18,004 nucleotides of DNA from Treponema sp. (lineage in GTDB: Bacteria; Spirochaetota; Spirochaetia; Treponematales; Breznakiellaceae). Location: assembly GCA_031266635.1 (NCBI GenBank), contig JAISAN010000060.1, forward strand, positions 1-18,004, given 5' to 3'. Of this stretch, positions 1-6,944 are shown one piece after another; position 1 is the stretch's first letter; the number at the start of each line of letters is the position of its first letter. The translations under genes and the position numbers were made by a program. Under the pieces are notes generated by a model. That model saw only the letters and a list, made by a program, of their open reading frames with translations. It ran no database searches and was not told where the DNA came from.

Positions 1-75
1 CAGTTGGGGATTGAATGTTTTAACCGGTTCCGCTTTCTGCCGGAGCATGTCATTACCCAGGGTGATGATATCCAT
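1..75 (-). CDS. def: Peptide deformylase, N-terminal fragment (cut by window edge)
   Basis: Only the first 25 codons are present; the gene runs off the left edge. The start MDIITLGNDMLRQKAEPVK matches the usual peptide deformylase N-terminus, in which a short beta strand is followed by L-G-x3-LR-x2-A-x-PV. The family is an Fe(II)/Zn hydrolase that removes the formyl group from the initiator methionine of nascent proteins in the cytoplasm. The catalytic motifs (GxGLAAPQ, EGCLS, HExDH) lie outside the window, so the call rests on the N-terminus alone. No Shine-Dalgarno precedes the ATG; a promoter-like TTGAAG-N17-TATTAT ends 7 bases before it, so the mRNA may be leaderless. It lies 122 bases after argD on the same strand. 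A plus-strand frame open through 1-117 also reads smoothly but resembles no family I know and is treated as a shadow. Confidence 0.72.
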   Translation of the reverse strand, partial: MDIITLGNDMLRQKAEPVKTFNPQL

Positions 76-82
76 ATCCGTA

Positions 83-111
83 ATAATACCGGGCTTTGGT
101 TAATGCTTCAA
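83..111 (-). promoter_or_regulatory. Predicted sigma70-type promoter of def
   Basis: On the minus strand a -35 TTGAAG (106-111) and a -10 TATTAT (83-88) are separated by 17 bases. The -10 ends 7 bases before the ATG at 75, which would put the transcription start at or next to the start codon. Prediction only. Confidence 0.45.
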
Positions 112-197
112 CAGTAGCATATACCAGCAATTCCAAATTTAACTATTCCAGAACCGAAAAGAGACTTGATAAATATAACGGGGGTCCCGGCGGTTTT

Positions 198-1400
198 TTA
201 CCCGTTCAGAATATCCTTCAGGATATGCAGGCCCTCATCTATTTCAGCGCCGCTGATCGTGTAGGGGGGGAGGAGGCGCAGGGTTTTGGGCCCGGCGGAA
301 AGGAGCAGGAGGCCCGGCCGGCCGGAACCTGCCCGGTTTATGGCGGCTTCGAGGATCGGCCATGCGTCGGCTTTTATATCAATACCGAGCATAAGCCCCC
401 GGCCCCGGATATTCTCGATTTTGGCGTGGTTCCAGGACTTGATCGTGGAAATGATCCGCTCCCCTTTTTGGCTGATTTCCCGCAAAAAAGCAGGGTCGCT
501 GACGGTTTTGAGAATCACAAGCCCTGCTGCGGCGGCCAGGGGATTCCCGCCAAAGGTACTGCCGTGATCGCCCGACTCAAAAACATCCATCACCTTTTCC
601 CCGGCAAGGACGGCTCCCGCGGGAACGCCGCCGCAGAGCCCCTTGGCCAGGGTAACTATGTCGGCCTTAAGGGGCCGGCCATCGGCAAGCCGGTATTGCT
701 CAAAGGCGAGGAATGTTCCGGTCCGGCCCATACCGCACTGGATTTCGTCAAACATGAGGAGAATATCCCGCTCCGCGCAGAGCCGGGCCGCCGCTTCAAT
801 ATACTCCTGTGTCTGGGGGATGATGCCGCTTTCCCCCTGGACGGCTTCAATAAGGAGGCCCGCCACCGCCGATTGGTCCAGGGCCTTATCCAGGGCTTCA
901 ATGTCGCCGCCGGGGATAAACGAGAACCCTTCGGTAAAGGGGCCGAAGTCCCGGTGGAATTTTTCCTGCCCTGTGGCGGAAAGGGTGGTGATGGTTCTGC
1001 CGTGAAAGCTCCCCCGGAGGCTTACGATCCGGTGTCTGCCGGGGCCGTATTTTTTCAGGGAATACTTCCGGGCGATTTTGCAGGCCCCTTCATTGGCCTC
1101 CGCCCCGGAATTGGCGAGAAAGAGTTTTTTCATGCCCCCTGCGGCGCAGGCTTCCACCAATTTTTCCGCAAAGGCCGCGGATACATCACTCTGGTAATAA
1201 TTGCAGACATGACTGAATTTTGCCGCCTGCTCCGCTATGGCCCTGACCAGGGGCGGATATGCGTGCCCCAGGCAATTCACCGCGATCCCGGAACTGAAAT
1301 CCAGGTATTTTTTTCCGTTAATGTCAAAAAGCCAGGTTCCTTCGCCTTTGGCAAAAGTTACCGGCAGCCGGTGGTATGTATTCATAAACACATCGATCAT
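198..1400 (-). CDS. argD: Acetylornithine aminotransferase
   Basis: PLP-dependent class III aminotransferase of arginine biosynthesis. It converts N-acetylglutamate semialdehyde plus glutamate to N2-acetylornithine plus 2-oxoglutarate in the cytoplasm. At 400 residues it has normal length. Visible motifs are NSGAEANE (97-104, cofactor phosphate contacts), the FDEIQCGMGRTG segment (217-228) with the Asp that contacts the PLP ring nitrogen, LAKG with the Schiff-base lysine K253, and STFGGNP (281-287). The ATG overlaps the argB stop as ATGA, so translation is probably coupled. It is the last gene of argC-argJ-argB-argD. Closely related succinylornithine or ornithine aminotransferases have similar motifs, but the arg operon context settles the call. 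Confidence 0.97.
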   Translation of the reverse strand: MIDVFMNTYHRLPVTFAKGEGTWLFDINGKKYLDFSSGIAVNCLGHAYPPLVRAIAEQAAKFSHVCNYYQSDVSAAFAEKLVEACAAGGMKKLFLANSGAEANEGACKIARKYSLKKYGPGRHRIVSLRGSFHGRTITTLSATGQEKFHRDFGPFTEGFSFIPGGDIEALDKALDQSAVAGLLIEAVQGESGIIPQTQEYIEAAARLCAERDILLMFDEIQCGMGRTGTFLAFEQYRLADGRPLKADIVTLAKGLCGGVPAGAVLAGEKVMDVFESGDHGSTFGGNPLAAAAGLVILKTVSDPAFLREISQKGERIISTIKSWNHAKIENIRGRGLMLGIDIKADAWPILEAAINRAGSGRPGLLLLSAGPKTLRLLPPYTISGAEIDEGLHILKDILNG

Positions 1401-2314
1401 ACTGAATCCTCCGCCGCCGCAGATGACGGCCCATCTTGAACAATCATGGTACCGATTCCCTCATCGGTAAAAAGCTCAATCAGCAATGCGTGGGGAAGCC
1501 GGCCGTCAATAATATGGGCCTTTTTTACCCCGCCATCCATCGCAAGACAGCAGCAGTCCACTTTGGGGATCATCCCCCTGCTCACCACGCCGTTTTTTTT
1601 CAGATCTTCCAGTTCGGAACGGGAAGCGGCCTTGATGAGGGAGTCGGGGTTTTGTACATCCCGGAGGATTCCCCGAACATCGGTCATAAGGAGGAGCTTC
1701 TCCGCGCCCATAGCGGCGGCAATCCGGGCCGCGGCGGTATCGGCGTTTACATTGAGGGCCCGGCCCATATCCTCCTCAAGGCCATAGGCCACGGAAGACA
1801 CCACCGGGACAAAGCCCGAATCGAGAATGGAATTCAGCAGCGAAACATCCACGCCGCTTATCTCCCCTACCAGTCCCAAATCTTCCCCCTGGATCCGGCG
1901 CGCTTTGAGCATGGCCCCGTCAATACCGCAGAGGCCGATGGCCCGGCCCCCGGCCTGTTGTATAAGAGCCGTAATATTCTTGTTCACCTTGCCGCAGAGA
2001 ACCATCTGAACGATCTCCATAGTTTCCTCATCGGTATAACGGAGCCCCCGGACAAAACGGCTTTCTTTTCCCACCGCGTTGAGCATAGCCTCTATTTCCG
2101 GGCCGCCGCCGTGGACCAGGACCGTCCGGATTCCCGCGCAGGCCATGAGGATCACATCCTGGATCACCGCCGCCTTAAGCTCTTCGTTGATCATGGCGTT
2201 GCCGCCGTATTTGACCACCATAGTTTTACCCCGGTGGCGCTGGATATAGGGCAGGGCATGAACCAGCGCCTCCGCCCTGTCGTGGTTTGTATTAGTTGCC
2301 GCACCGCTCACCAT
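1397..2314 (-). CDS. argB: Acetylglutamate kinase
   Basis: Amino-acid kinase family enzyme that phosphorylates N-acetylglutamate with ATP, the second step of arginine synthesis. Visible motifs: VVKYGGNAM (33-41, phosphate-binding Lys and Gly loop), VLVHGGGPEI, NVNADTAAARIA, LLLMTDVRGI and MIPKVDCC. At 305 residues it is longer than the E. coli enzyme (about 258). The N-terminal helix (ALPYIQRHRGKT) is the feature of arginine-inhibited hexameric forms, so end-product feedback at this step is likely (inference). It follows argJ by 7 bases. The GGGAGG upstream is only 2 bases from the ATG at 2314; the next codon, GTG at 2311, would have better spacing and may be the real start. The stop overlaps the argD start. 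Confidence 0.97.
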   Translation of the reverse strand: MVSGAATNTNHDRAEALVHALPYIQRHRGKTMVVKYGGNAMINEELKAAVIQDVILMACAGIRTVLVHGGGPEIEAMLNAVGKESRFVRGLRYTDEETMEIVQMVLCGKVNKNITALIQQAGGRAIGLCGIDGAMLKARRIQGEDLGLVGEISGVDVSLLNSILDSGFVPVVSSVAYGLEEDMGRALNVNADTAAARIAAAMGAEKLLLMTDVRGILRDVQNPDSLIKAASRSELEDLKKNGVVSRGMIPKVDCCCLAMDGGVKKAHIIDGRLPHALLIELFTDEGIGTMIVQDGPSSAAAEDSV

Positions 2315-2321
2315 AACCTCC

Positions 2322-3593
2322 CTAAGAACGGTAATCCCCGTTTATTTTGACATAATCATAGCTCAGATCGCAGCCCCAAACCGTCGCGGTCCCCGTACCG
2401 GCGGCGCGGTCCGCCCCCGCCGCTGACCCCGGCGCCCCCAGACAAATAATTATTTCAATCTCGTCCTGGGATAAAATCCGTTTTGCCGTATCTTCGGAAA
2501 AAGGAAGCGAAACGCCCCCCCGGCATACGGCAATTTCCCCGGCGGCGCTTTTGAACCAGAGGTCCGTGGTATCGGGATTAAACTCAGGCCCCGCATAGCC
2601 CAGGGCGCAGAGAATCCGGCCCCAGTTGGCGTCGGCGCCGAAACAGGCGGCCTTTACCAGGCTTGAAGACGCCACGGATTTTGCCAGCACACAGGCGCTG
2701 TCCTCATCCGCGGCCCCCGATACGGTAACACTTACCAGTCGGGAAGCCCCCTCCCCGTCACGGGCCATTGCCCGGGCCAGTTTGACGCAGAGTTTTTCCA
2801 GGGCTTCCGCGAAAAGCTCATACGCGGCATCGTCTTGGATTACCGGTTCATTTCCCGACGCGCCGTTGGCCATCAGGATAATCGTATCATTGGTAGAGGT
2901 ATCCCCGTCTACCGTAACCCGGTTAAAGGAACGTTTTACCGCCCGCCGCAGGGCCAGATCCAGCAGCGGCGGGGCAAGGGCCGCGTCGGTGGTAACAAAA
3001 CAGAGCATGGTTGCCATATTGGGGTGAATCATCCCTGAACCTTTTGCCATAGCTCCGATCCGTACCGGGACGCCTCCCAGATCGAATTCCAGGGCTCCTT
3101 CTTTTTCCCGGGTATCGGTGGTCATAATTGCCTCCAGCGCCGCGGTATGGCCGGCCTCATCCCTGCGGAGGCTTTCCACCAGCGCCCCCATGCCTTCCGC
3201 TATCACCCCGATGGGCAGGGGTACACCGATGACCCCGGTTGAGGCCACCGCCACATCGGCGGCTTTTAGCTCAGCGCCCTTCCGGGACAACTCCGCCGCC
3301 GCAAGCTCCGCCATACGCCGGGCCGCAAAGAGCCCCGTTTCTCCGGTACAGGCGTTGGCGTTCCCCGAATTGGCGATAAGGGCCCGGATTTTTCCCCCTG
3401 CCAGATTTTCCCGGCTTACCAGTACGCTGGCGGCCTGAACCCGGTTACTGGTAAACATTGCCGCCGCCGCGCAGGGTTTTTCCGAATAGATAAGCCCCAA
3501 ATCCCGTTTCCGGGAACTGGCCTTAATACCGCACCAGACCCCCCCGGCGCTGAAACCTTTCGGGGCGCATACCCCCCCTGATATTTCCTTCAT
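2322..3593 (-). CDS. argJ: Glutamate N-acetyltransferase / amino-acid acetyltransferase (ornithine acetyltransferase)
   Basis: ArgJ moves the acetyl group from N-acetylornithine to glutamate, giving ornithine and regenerating N-acetylglutamate (cyclic route). Many family members also use acetyl-CoA. The precursor self-cleaves in the segment HPNMATML between A194 and T195, making T195 the N-terminal nucleophile of the beta chain. TVDGDTSTND (227-236) and the C-terminal DYVKINGDYRS are also typical. The length of 423 residues fits the family. The ATG is preceded by TAGGAG, which overlaps the argC stop codon, with 6-base spacing, so it is probably translated together with argC. No argA or argE is in the window, which is consistent with the cyclic pathway. 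Whether it is mono- or bifunctional cannot be read from the sequence. Confidence 0.97.
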   Translation of the reverse strand: MKEISGGVCAPKGFSAGGVWCGIKASSRKRDLGLIYSEKPCAAAAMFTSNRVQAASVLVSRENLAGGKIRALIANSGNANACTGETGLFAARRMAELAAAELSRKGAELKAADVAVASTGVIGVPLPIGVIAEGMGALVESLRRDEAGHTAALEAIMTTDTREKEGALEFDLGGVPVRIGAMAKGSGMIHPNMATMLCFVTTDAALAPPLLDLALRRAVKRSFNRVTVDGDTSTNDTIILMANGASGNEPVIQDDAAYELFAEALEKLCVKLARAMARDGEGASRLVSVTVSGAADEDSACVLAKSVASSSLVKAACFGADANWGRILCALGYAGPEFNPDTTDLWFKSAAGEIAVCRGGVSLPFSEDTAKRILSQDEIEIIICLGAPGSAAGADRAAGTGTATVWGCDLSYDYVKINGDYRS

Positions 3594-3602
3594 CCGCCGC
3601 TC

Positions 3603-4727
3603 CTAAAATGACGCGGGAACCGCCTGTAAACCCGCGGCCTCATTAAAACCAAAAATGATATTCATGTTCTGGACCGCCTGCCCCGCCGCCCCTTTAATCA
3701 TATTATCAAGCGCGCTGACCACAATGAGGGTCGTCCCCCCAGGGTCCAGATGTACCGAAATATCACAGAAGTTGGAGAACCGCACCCGGTTTGTAGCGGC
3801 AATAAACCCTGGGGGAAGAACCCGCACAAAAGGCTCATCCCGGTAAAAATCCGCGTACAAGTCCCGGATTTCCCCTTTTTTTTCCTCAATTTCCTTCGAG
3901 GGGGGCCGGACCGCGGCGCCGGAAGTTCCGCCCGTACTCTGCCAGGAACCGGTCAGGGGTATATAAATGGTACTGAGGATGCCCCGGTTCATGGGAACCA
4001 AATGGGGGGTAAAAATCACCGCAGGCCCGGAAGCGCCGGCCCCGGAAGCGCTCATGGCGGCAAAATTCCGGTTAATCTCCGGGGTATGCCGGTGGCAGCC
4101 CACCTTGTAGGGGGCCGTTGAGTCGGCACATTCAGGATAGTGAAAAGACCGGCTGGGCTCCCGGCCGCCGCCAGTTACCCCGGAAGCGGAATCCACAATG
4201 ATGGTTCCCGGCCCGGCAAGCCCCTTTGCCAGGGCGGGGAAAGCGCCCAGAGAGGCCCCGGTGGGATAACAGCCAGGGTTCCCGATAATTACCTTCTTCC
4301 CCAAACCAAGCTTCCGGATCCGGTCCCGGTTCAGTTCCGGAAGCCCGTAGACCGACCATTTTCGCAGTTCGGGAAACATATAGGGTTTGCCGTACCACGC
4401 GGTAAAAACCGCCTCATCATCATCAAAACGGTAATCGGCGGAAAGGTCGATAAAGGGAATTCCCCGCTCCAGGGCGGTCCTGGCGTAAGGCTCTCCAACT
4501 CCGTGGGGCAGGGCCGCGAAAACCACATCCGCCCCCGCGGCCGCGTCTTCGGGCTTTACCAGCGCGGCGGATATTTTCCCCAAAAAGTTCGGGTATATAT
4601 GTTCAATCCGCTCCCCTTCAAAACTCACCGAAGCGAGGATCAGGGCGTCAATTTCAGGATGCCCGGAAAGGAGCCGTACTGTTTCGGCGCCGGCGTATCC
4701 GGCCGCGCCAATCACACCCGCGATCAT
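3603..4727 (-). CDS. argC: N-acetyl-gamma-glutamyl-phosphate reductase
   Basis: NADPH-dependent reductase that makes N-acetylglutamate semialdehyde from the acylphosphate produced by ArgB. The 374 residues begin with a Rossmann loop GAAGYAG (7-13). GNPGCYPT carries the catalytic Cys153. The CHRHTPEI segment (211-218) supplies the active-site histidine, and LDNMIKGAAGQAVQNMN is the family's C-terminal signature. I chose the ATG at 4727 because GGAGG lies just upstream and the Rossmann strand begins at once; the frame stays open to a TTG at 4874, but that stretch is hairpin-rich leader. It is the first gene of the arg operon. A small insertion around residues 255-285, rich in Ser/Gly/Thr, is somewhat unusual. 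Confidence 0.97.
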   Translation of the reverse strand: MIAGVIGAAGYAGAETVRLLSGHPEIDALILASVSFEGERIEHIYPNFLGKISAALVKPEDAAAGADVVFAALPHGVGEPYARTALERGIPFIDLSADYRFDDDEAVFTAWYGKPYMFPELRKWSVYGLPELNRDRIRKLGLGKKVIIGNPGCYPTGASLGAFPALAKGLAGPGTIIVDSASGVTGGGREPSRSFHYPECADSTAPYKVGCHRHTPEINRNFAAMSASGAGASGPAVIFTPHLVPMNRGILSTIYIPLTGSWQSTGGTSGAAVRPPSKEIEEKKGEIRDLYADFYRDEPFVRVLPPGFIAATNRVRFSNFCDISVHLDPGGTTLIVVSALDNMIKGAAGQAVQNMNIIFGFNEAAGLQAVPASF

Positions 4728-4742
4728 AAAAACCTCCACCGG

Positions 4743-4760
4743 AGAAAACCCGGTTTTTCT
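4743..4760 (-). promoter_or_regulatory. Hairpin next to the argC ribosome-binding site
   Basis: The plus-strand sequence AGAAAACCCGGTTTTTCT is nearly self-complementary (AGAAAA/TTTTCT arms around CCGG). In the argC transcript it would fold just upstream of the GGAGG and could modulate ribosome access. Its CCGG centre resembles the other intergenic hairpins in this window. Confidence 0.35.
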
Positions 4761-4778
4761 GCTAAAATGAAGAACCCC

Positions 4779-4817
4779 GCCCTTAGTGCTGCGTAAGCAA
4801 CTACTTTGCCGCGGGGT
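4779..4817 (-). promoter_or_regulatory. GC-rich hairpin in the argC leader
   Basis: CCCCGC and GCGGGG arms face each other across about 27 bases in the untranslated region before argC, with a smaller TGCT/AGCA pair inside. No T-run follows on either strand, so it is not an obvious intrinsic terminator. It could be part of a folded leader. Confidence 0.3.
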
Positions 4818-4848
4818 ATTAAACCCTCGCCACGAATCAAGGCAACTC

Positions 4849-4891
4849 TTCCAAAACCTCAGGTTTTGGAACAACTGCTATTCAAAATAGC
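4849..4891 (-). repeat. Intergenic double-hairpin element (copy C)
   Basis: A perfect 11-base arm pair TTCCAAAACCT/AGGTTTTGGAA (4849-4859 and 4861-4871) is followed by a small GCTATT/AATAGC hairpin (4877-4891). Read on the minus strand it gives AGTTGTTCCAAAACCTGAGG, which matches the element at 10253-10285 in flanks and loop but differs in the stem by paired changes. Confidence 0.6.
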
Positions 4892-5172
4892 TTATTTTGG
4901 TATCTCTTTATAGGGGCGCGGGTCAACGGCGGCGGGACAGGATTGAAAAAACAACAGGACTTTGAAACCGGTTCATAATATAAATTTCCATAATTCCAGA
5001 TTTGCATAATTATTAATTTTTGTCAATATTTTTTCGCGATTTTCCCGGATTGCCCGACAAGAAAGCGGGTTTTCGGAATATTTATACATTCCCCGGAAGA
5101 CCGGGGTGGGGAAGTATATCGCCTGCAGAGTATTTTCGGCTGCCCCCGAAACAAAGGGAGAATCCGGGCCGC
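4892..5172. other. Divergent intergenic region between argC and the lipoprotein gene
   Basis: This is the central part of the 481-base gene-free stretch 4728-5208. Beside the ARG-box candidate it holds a perfect CCCCGG-AAGA-CCGGGG hairpin (5091-5106) and an imperfect GGAAT...ATTCC palindrome (5075-5092) around an AT-rich core. Neither is followed by a T-run. I see no convincing small ORF and no RNA gene. It probably carries control sites for both flanking genes. Confidence 0.5.
4998..5026 (-). promoter_or_regulatory. Candidate arg operon promoter with ARG-box-like operator
   Basis: On the minus strand a perfect -35 TTGACA (5021-5026) is present. The spacing that would fit a -10 (around 4998-5003) gives only a weak match, AAATCT. 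Between them lies TGCATAATTATTAA (5003-5016, read on the plus strand), agreeing at 12 of 14 positions with the ARG-box form TGAATAATTATTCA bound by ArgR-family repressors. The region is strikingly AT-rich compared with its surroundings. A second box at the usual close spacing is not clear. Assignment to ArgR is inference; no argR gene is in the window. Confidence 0.4.
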
Positions 5173-5202
5173 TTGTTTTTTATCGTCCCGGAGTAGTATA
5201 GT
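5173..5202 (+). promoter_or_regulatory. Predicted promoter of the lipoprotein gene
   Basis: A -35 TTGTTT (5173-5178) and -10 TATAGT (5197-5202) are separated by 18 bases. The -10 ends 6 bases before the ATG at 5209. The only GGAG (5190-5193) is 15 bases from the ATG and overlaps the promoter, so it is unlikely to act as a ribosome-binding site. Confidence 0.5.
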
Positions 5203-5208
5203 TTTAAT

Positions 5209-5640
5209 ATGAAGTGTTTTCCCTTACCACGATATATGACGGCGCTTGTCCTGGGGGCGGTTTTTCTGGTCTCCGCCTGCCAAAGCGGCCCTCTGGAGAT
5301 TTCCCCGGATCTTTCCCCCGCGGAACTGATTCAGCGGGCCCAGGAGGCGTCAGACAAAAACCGCTACAACATGGCCCTTCAATATTACCAGGCGATTCTT
5401 GATCGGTATGCCGGAAATTTTGATCTGATCTGTACCGCGGAATATGAAATCGCCTTTATCCATTACAAGCAGAAAAAATACGAAACCGCCCGGCAGGAAT
5501 TCAACAATCTGCTTGAGCGGTACAATACTCCCGACGAGGAATTGCTGCCCCAGCAGTTCAAAAAACTTGCCCGGATCGTCCTGGAACAGATAACGGAAAA
5601 AGAAAAACCCCGGCGGTTTTTCCCCAAAAAGACCTCCTGA
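5209..5640 (+). CDS. Small TPR-like lipoprotein
   Basis: A 143-residue protein with a lipoprotein signal peptide: a basic N-terminus (K2, R8), a hydrophobic core (residues 10-20) and the lipobox VSAC, with Cys24 as the predicted lipidated residue. The mature part is helical and TPR-like: a pair around residues 35-65 (AELIQRAQEASDKNRYNMAL) and another around 77-107 (AEYEIAFIHYKQKKYETAR), then a basic tail ending in FFPKKTS. The fold recalls BamD or YbgF-type periplasmic scaffolds but is much shorter than BamD, so I give no specific role. It is expected in the periplasm, anchored to a membrane. It is convergent with the VWA gene, 32 bases away. The start is supported by the signal peptide rather than by a Shine-Dalgarno. 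Confidence 0.82.
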   Translation: MKCFPLPRYMTALVLGAVFLVSACQSGPLEISPDLSPAELIQRAQEASDKNRYNMALQYYQAILDRYAGNFDLICTAEYEIAFIHYKQKKYETARQEFNNLLERYNTPDEELLPQQFKKLARIVLEQITEKEKPRRFFPKKTS

Positions 5641-5655
5641 GCGCGGGTCTCCTCC

Positions 5656-5673
5656 GGGCGCACGGCGGCGCCC
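5656..5673. terminator. Possible bidirectional hairpin between convergent genes
   Basis: GGGCGC-ACGGCG-GCGCCC forms a 6-base GC stem exactly in the 32-base gap between the convergent lipoprotein and VWA stops. No T-run follows, so termination is inferred from position only. Confidence 0.35.
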
Positions 5674-6785
5674 TACTGGGGCAGTATAATCGCATGGACC
5701 GTAATACCCCGTTCTTCTACCGCGGCATTTACCATTTCTTTTGAAATGTCTCCCTGCTGCCGCGGATGGGGGGGCGCATCGCCAATCAGGATGATGAGTT
5801 TGGCATCCGCTTCCCAGGTAAATTGCACCGCGGCCTCGTAGAGGGCCTCGTATACCGCCTCGGGAATATCCCGGCCGCCGCTTACCCGGACGGCGTTCAG
5901 GGTCTGCTGGAACCGGCTAAAATTACCGGTAAAGGGAATAACCCGGTTCAGGTACTCGTCAAAATAATCTTTGTAGAGAACCATGCCGATCCGGAAGGCG
6001 GAAAAATCTTTGATAATATCCTGTAACATGGGAATAAGCGATTTACGGACCTCATCAATATCATTCCGCATACTGGAGGTGGTATCCAGACAAAGCACGA
6101 TGTCGACGGTTTTCCCCTTTTCTTTTTCTAAAACGCCCTTAATCTGTTCCACCAGATCATCGGGGCCGGTAGAATAAATCATATCCCCCTTGCCGGAAGA
6201 GCTGATCTCCGCAAAGGCCTCCACCGTATCGGGCATATAATTTTCAGCGGGGGGGCCCTCCAGGGGCCGCTGGCTTACCCGGAGGACAAAGGGATTATCC
6301 AAAAAACCGCCCCGGTAATCGCCGTAGGGCAGACTGAAAGCCCGGATATTAAAATAAGTCCCGTCCACTACATACACTTCCCCATGACGGGTATTCGGAT
6401 AGCCATAGTTGAGGATATAGGGAATATAAATATGAAAAGCCTGCCCCAGCTCAGGATGAAGTTCCGGCGTGGAATCAATGAGGGAATAAATGCGGTTTCC
6501 CGGAGGAATGGGCGCCCCGTTGAGTATACGGGTCTCGCTGCCGTTTACCGCGTTCCATTCAGGCGCCCGGTATGCGTAATTATCCTCCCGGAAGCCGGGC
6601 TCCCGGGTTGATTCAGTGAGGAGAACTGAGGAAATTCCCGGCTTTTTCCGGATAAACAGGTGAAATCCTCCGTCGATCCGCTGTTCAACACGCAGGTCTC
6701 CGGGGCCGATGGAAAGATCCTGGGGCCAAACCTGCAAGGCCAGGAAGCACAACAATGCCGGACCAATGAAAAAACCTTTACCCAT
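5673..6785 (-). CDS. Secreted von Willebrand factor A domain protein
   Basis: A 370-residue exported protein. The signal peptide GKGFFIGPALLCFLALQVWPQ has no lipobox cysteine, so cleavage near Ala-Leu-Gln-Val or after WPQ is likely. Residues about 25-215 are a beta-rich region I do not recognise. The C-terminal VWA domain (about 225-370) begins with the MIDAS motif DTTSS (D234), continues with GGRDIPEAVYEAL and ends with IGDAPPH, giving the usual Asp/Ser/Thr metal site. VWA domains bind protein ligands through the metal; the partner is unknown. I chose the ATG at 6785 because a promoter-like GATAAT ends 7 bases before it; ATG 6794 and TTG 6821 are in-frame alternatives. The gene is divergent from the HD gene. 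Confidence 0.85.
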   Translation of the reverse strand: MGKGFFIGPALLCFLALQVWPQDLSIGPGDLRVEQRIDGGFHLFIRKKPGISSVLLTESTREPGFREDNYAYRAPEWNAVNGSETRILNGAPIPPGNRIYSLIDSTPELHPELGQAFHIYIPYILNYGYPNTRHGEVYVVDGTYFNIRAFSLPYGDYRGGFLDNPFVLRVSQRPLEGPPAENYMPDTVEAFAEISSSGKGDMIYSTGPDDLVEQIKGVLEKEKGKTVDIVLCLDTTSSMRNDIDEVRKSLIPMLQDIIKDFSAFRIGMVLYKDYFDEYLNRVIPFTGNFSRFQQTLNAVRVSGGRDIPEAVYEALYEAAVQFTWEADAKLIILIGDAPPHPRQQGDISKEMVNAAVEERGITVHAIILPQ

Positions 6786-6792
6786 ACCCTCC

Positions 6793-6821
6793 ATTATCGG
6801 AAAAAAAATACGGGAACACAA
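6793..6821 (-). promoter_or_regulatory. Predicted promoter of the VWA gene
   Basis: On the minus strand TTGTGT (6816-6821) and GATAAT (6793-6798) are separated by 17 bases. The -10 ends 7 bases before the ATG at 6785. The -35 is weak (TTG only); the -10 matches 5 of 6 consensus positions. Confidence 0.4.
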
Positions 6822-6846
6822 ATTAACCGGAATTTACCACCGTACT

Positions 6847-6874
6847 TTGCGAACAAAAAAATTTCAGCTATACT
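6847..6874 (+). promoter_or_regulatory. Predicted promoter of the HD-domain gene
   Basis: TTGCGA (6847-6852) and TATACT (6869-6874) with a 16-base spacer. Transcription would start near 6881, so the mRNA would begin at the large inverted repeat that precedes the HD gene. Confidence 0.45.
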
Positions 6875-6876
6875 AA

Positions 6877-6937
6877 TTAGTGTCTGTCCGCAAAGCGCGA
6901 ACCTTCGGTTCGAGGTTACTTTGCGGACAGATACTAA
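6877..6937. repeat. 61-base inverted repeat upstream of the HD gene
   Basis: Arms TTAGTGTCTGTCCGCAAAG (6877-6895) and CTTTGCGGACAGATACTAA (6919-6937) are complementary over 19 bases with one mismatch. Inside is a second hairpin CGAACC-TTC-GGTTCG (6898-6912). It ends 7 bases before the ATG. The size and terminal repeats are those of a small palindromic or MITE-like element, or of a strong leader hairpin. A related segment, TACTTTGCGAACA, also occurs at 6843-6855. Confidence 0.7.
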
Positions 6938-6944
6938 AAATTTT

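Noticed and set aside
1..117. Plus-strand frame open from the left edge to a TAG at 115-117, as the 3' end of a gene
   Set aside because: It resembles no family, whereas the opposite strand encodes a recognisable peptide deformylase N-terminus.
96..1439. Long plus-strand open frame (447 codons) opposite argD
   Set aside because: It is a shadow of argD in GC-rich codons; the protein is Gly/Pro/Phe-rich without motifs, and argD is certain.
1436..2350. Plus-strand open frame (304 codons) opposite argB
   Set aside because: Antisense shadow; His/Arg-rich composition, no domain, no ribosome-binding site, and argB is certain.
4728..4874. N-terminal extension of ArgC from a TTG at 4874
   Set aside because: The stretch is hairpin repeat and leader sequence, and the ATG at 4727 has a GGAGG and begins the Rossmann strand directly.
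6660..6944. Upstream extension of the HD protein
   Set aside because: It overlaps the VWA signal-peptide region on the other strand and runs through the inverted repeat and the predicted promoters.
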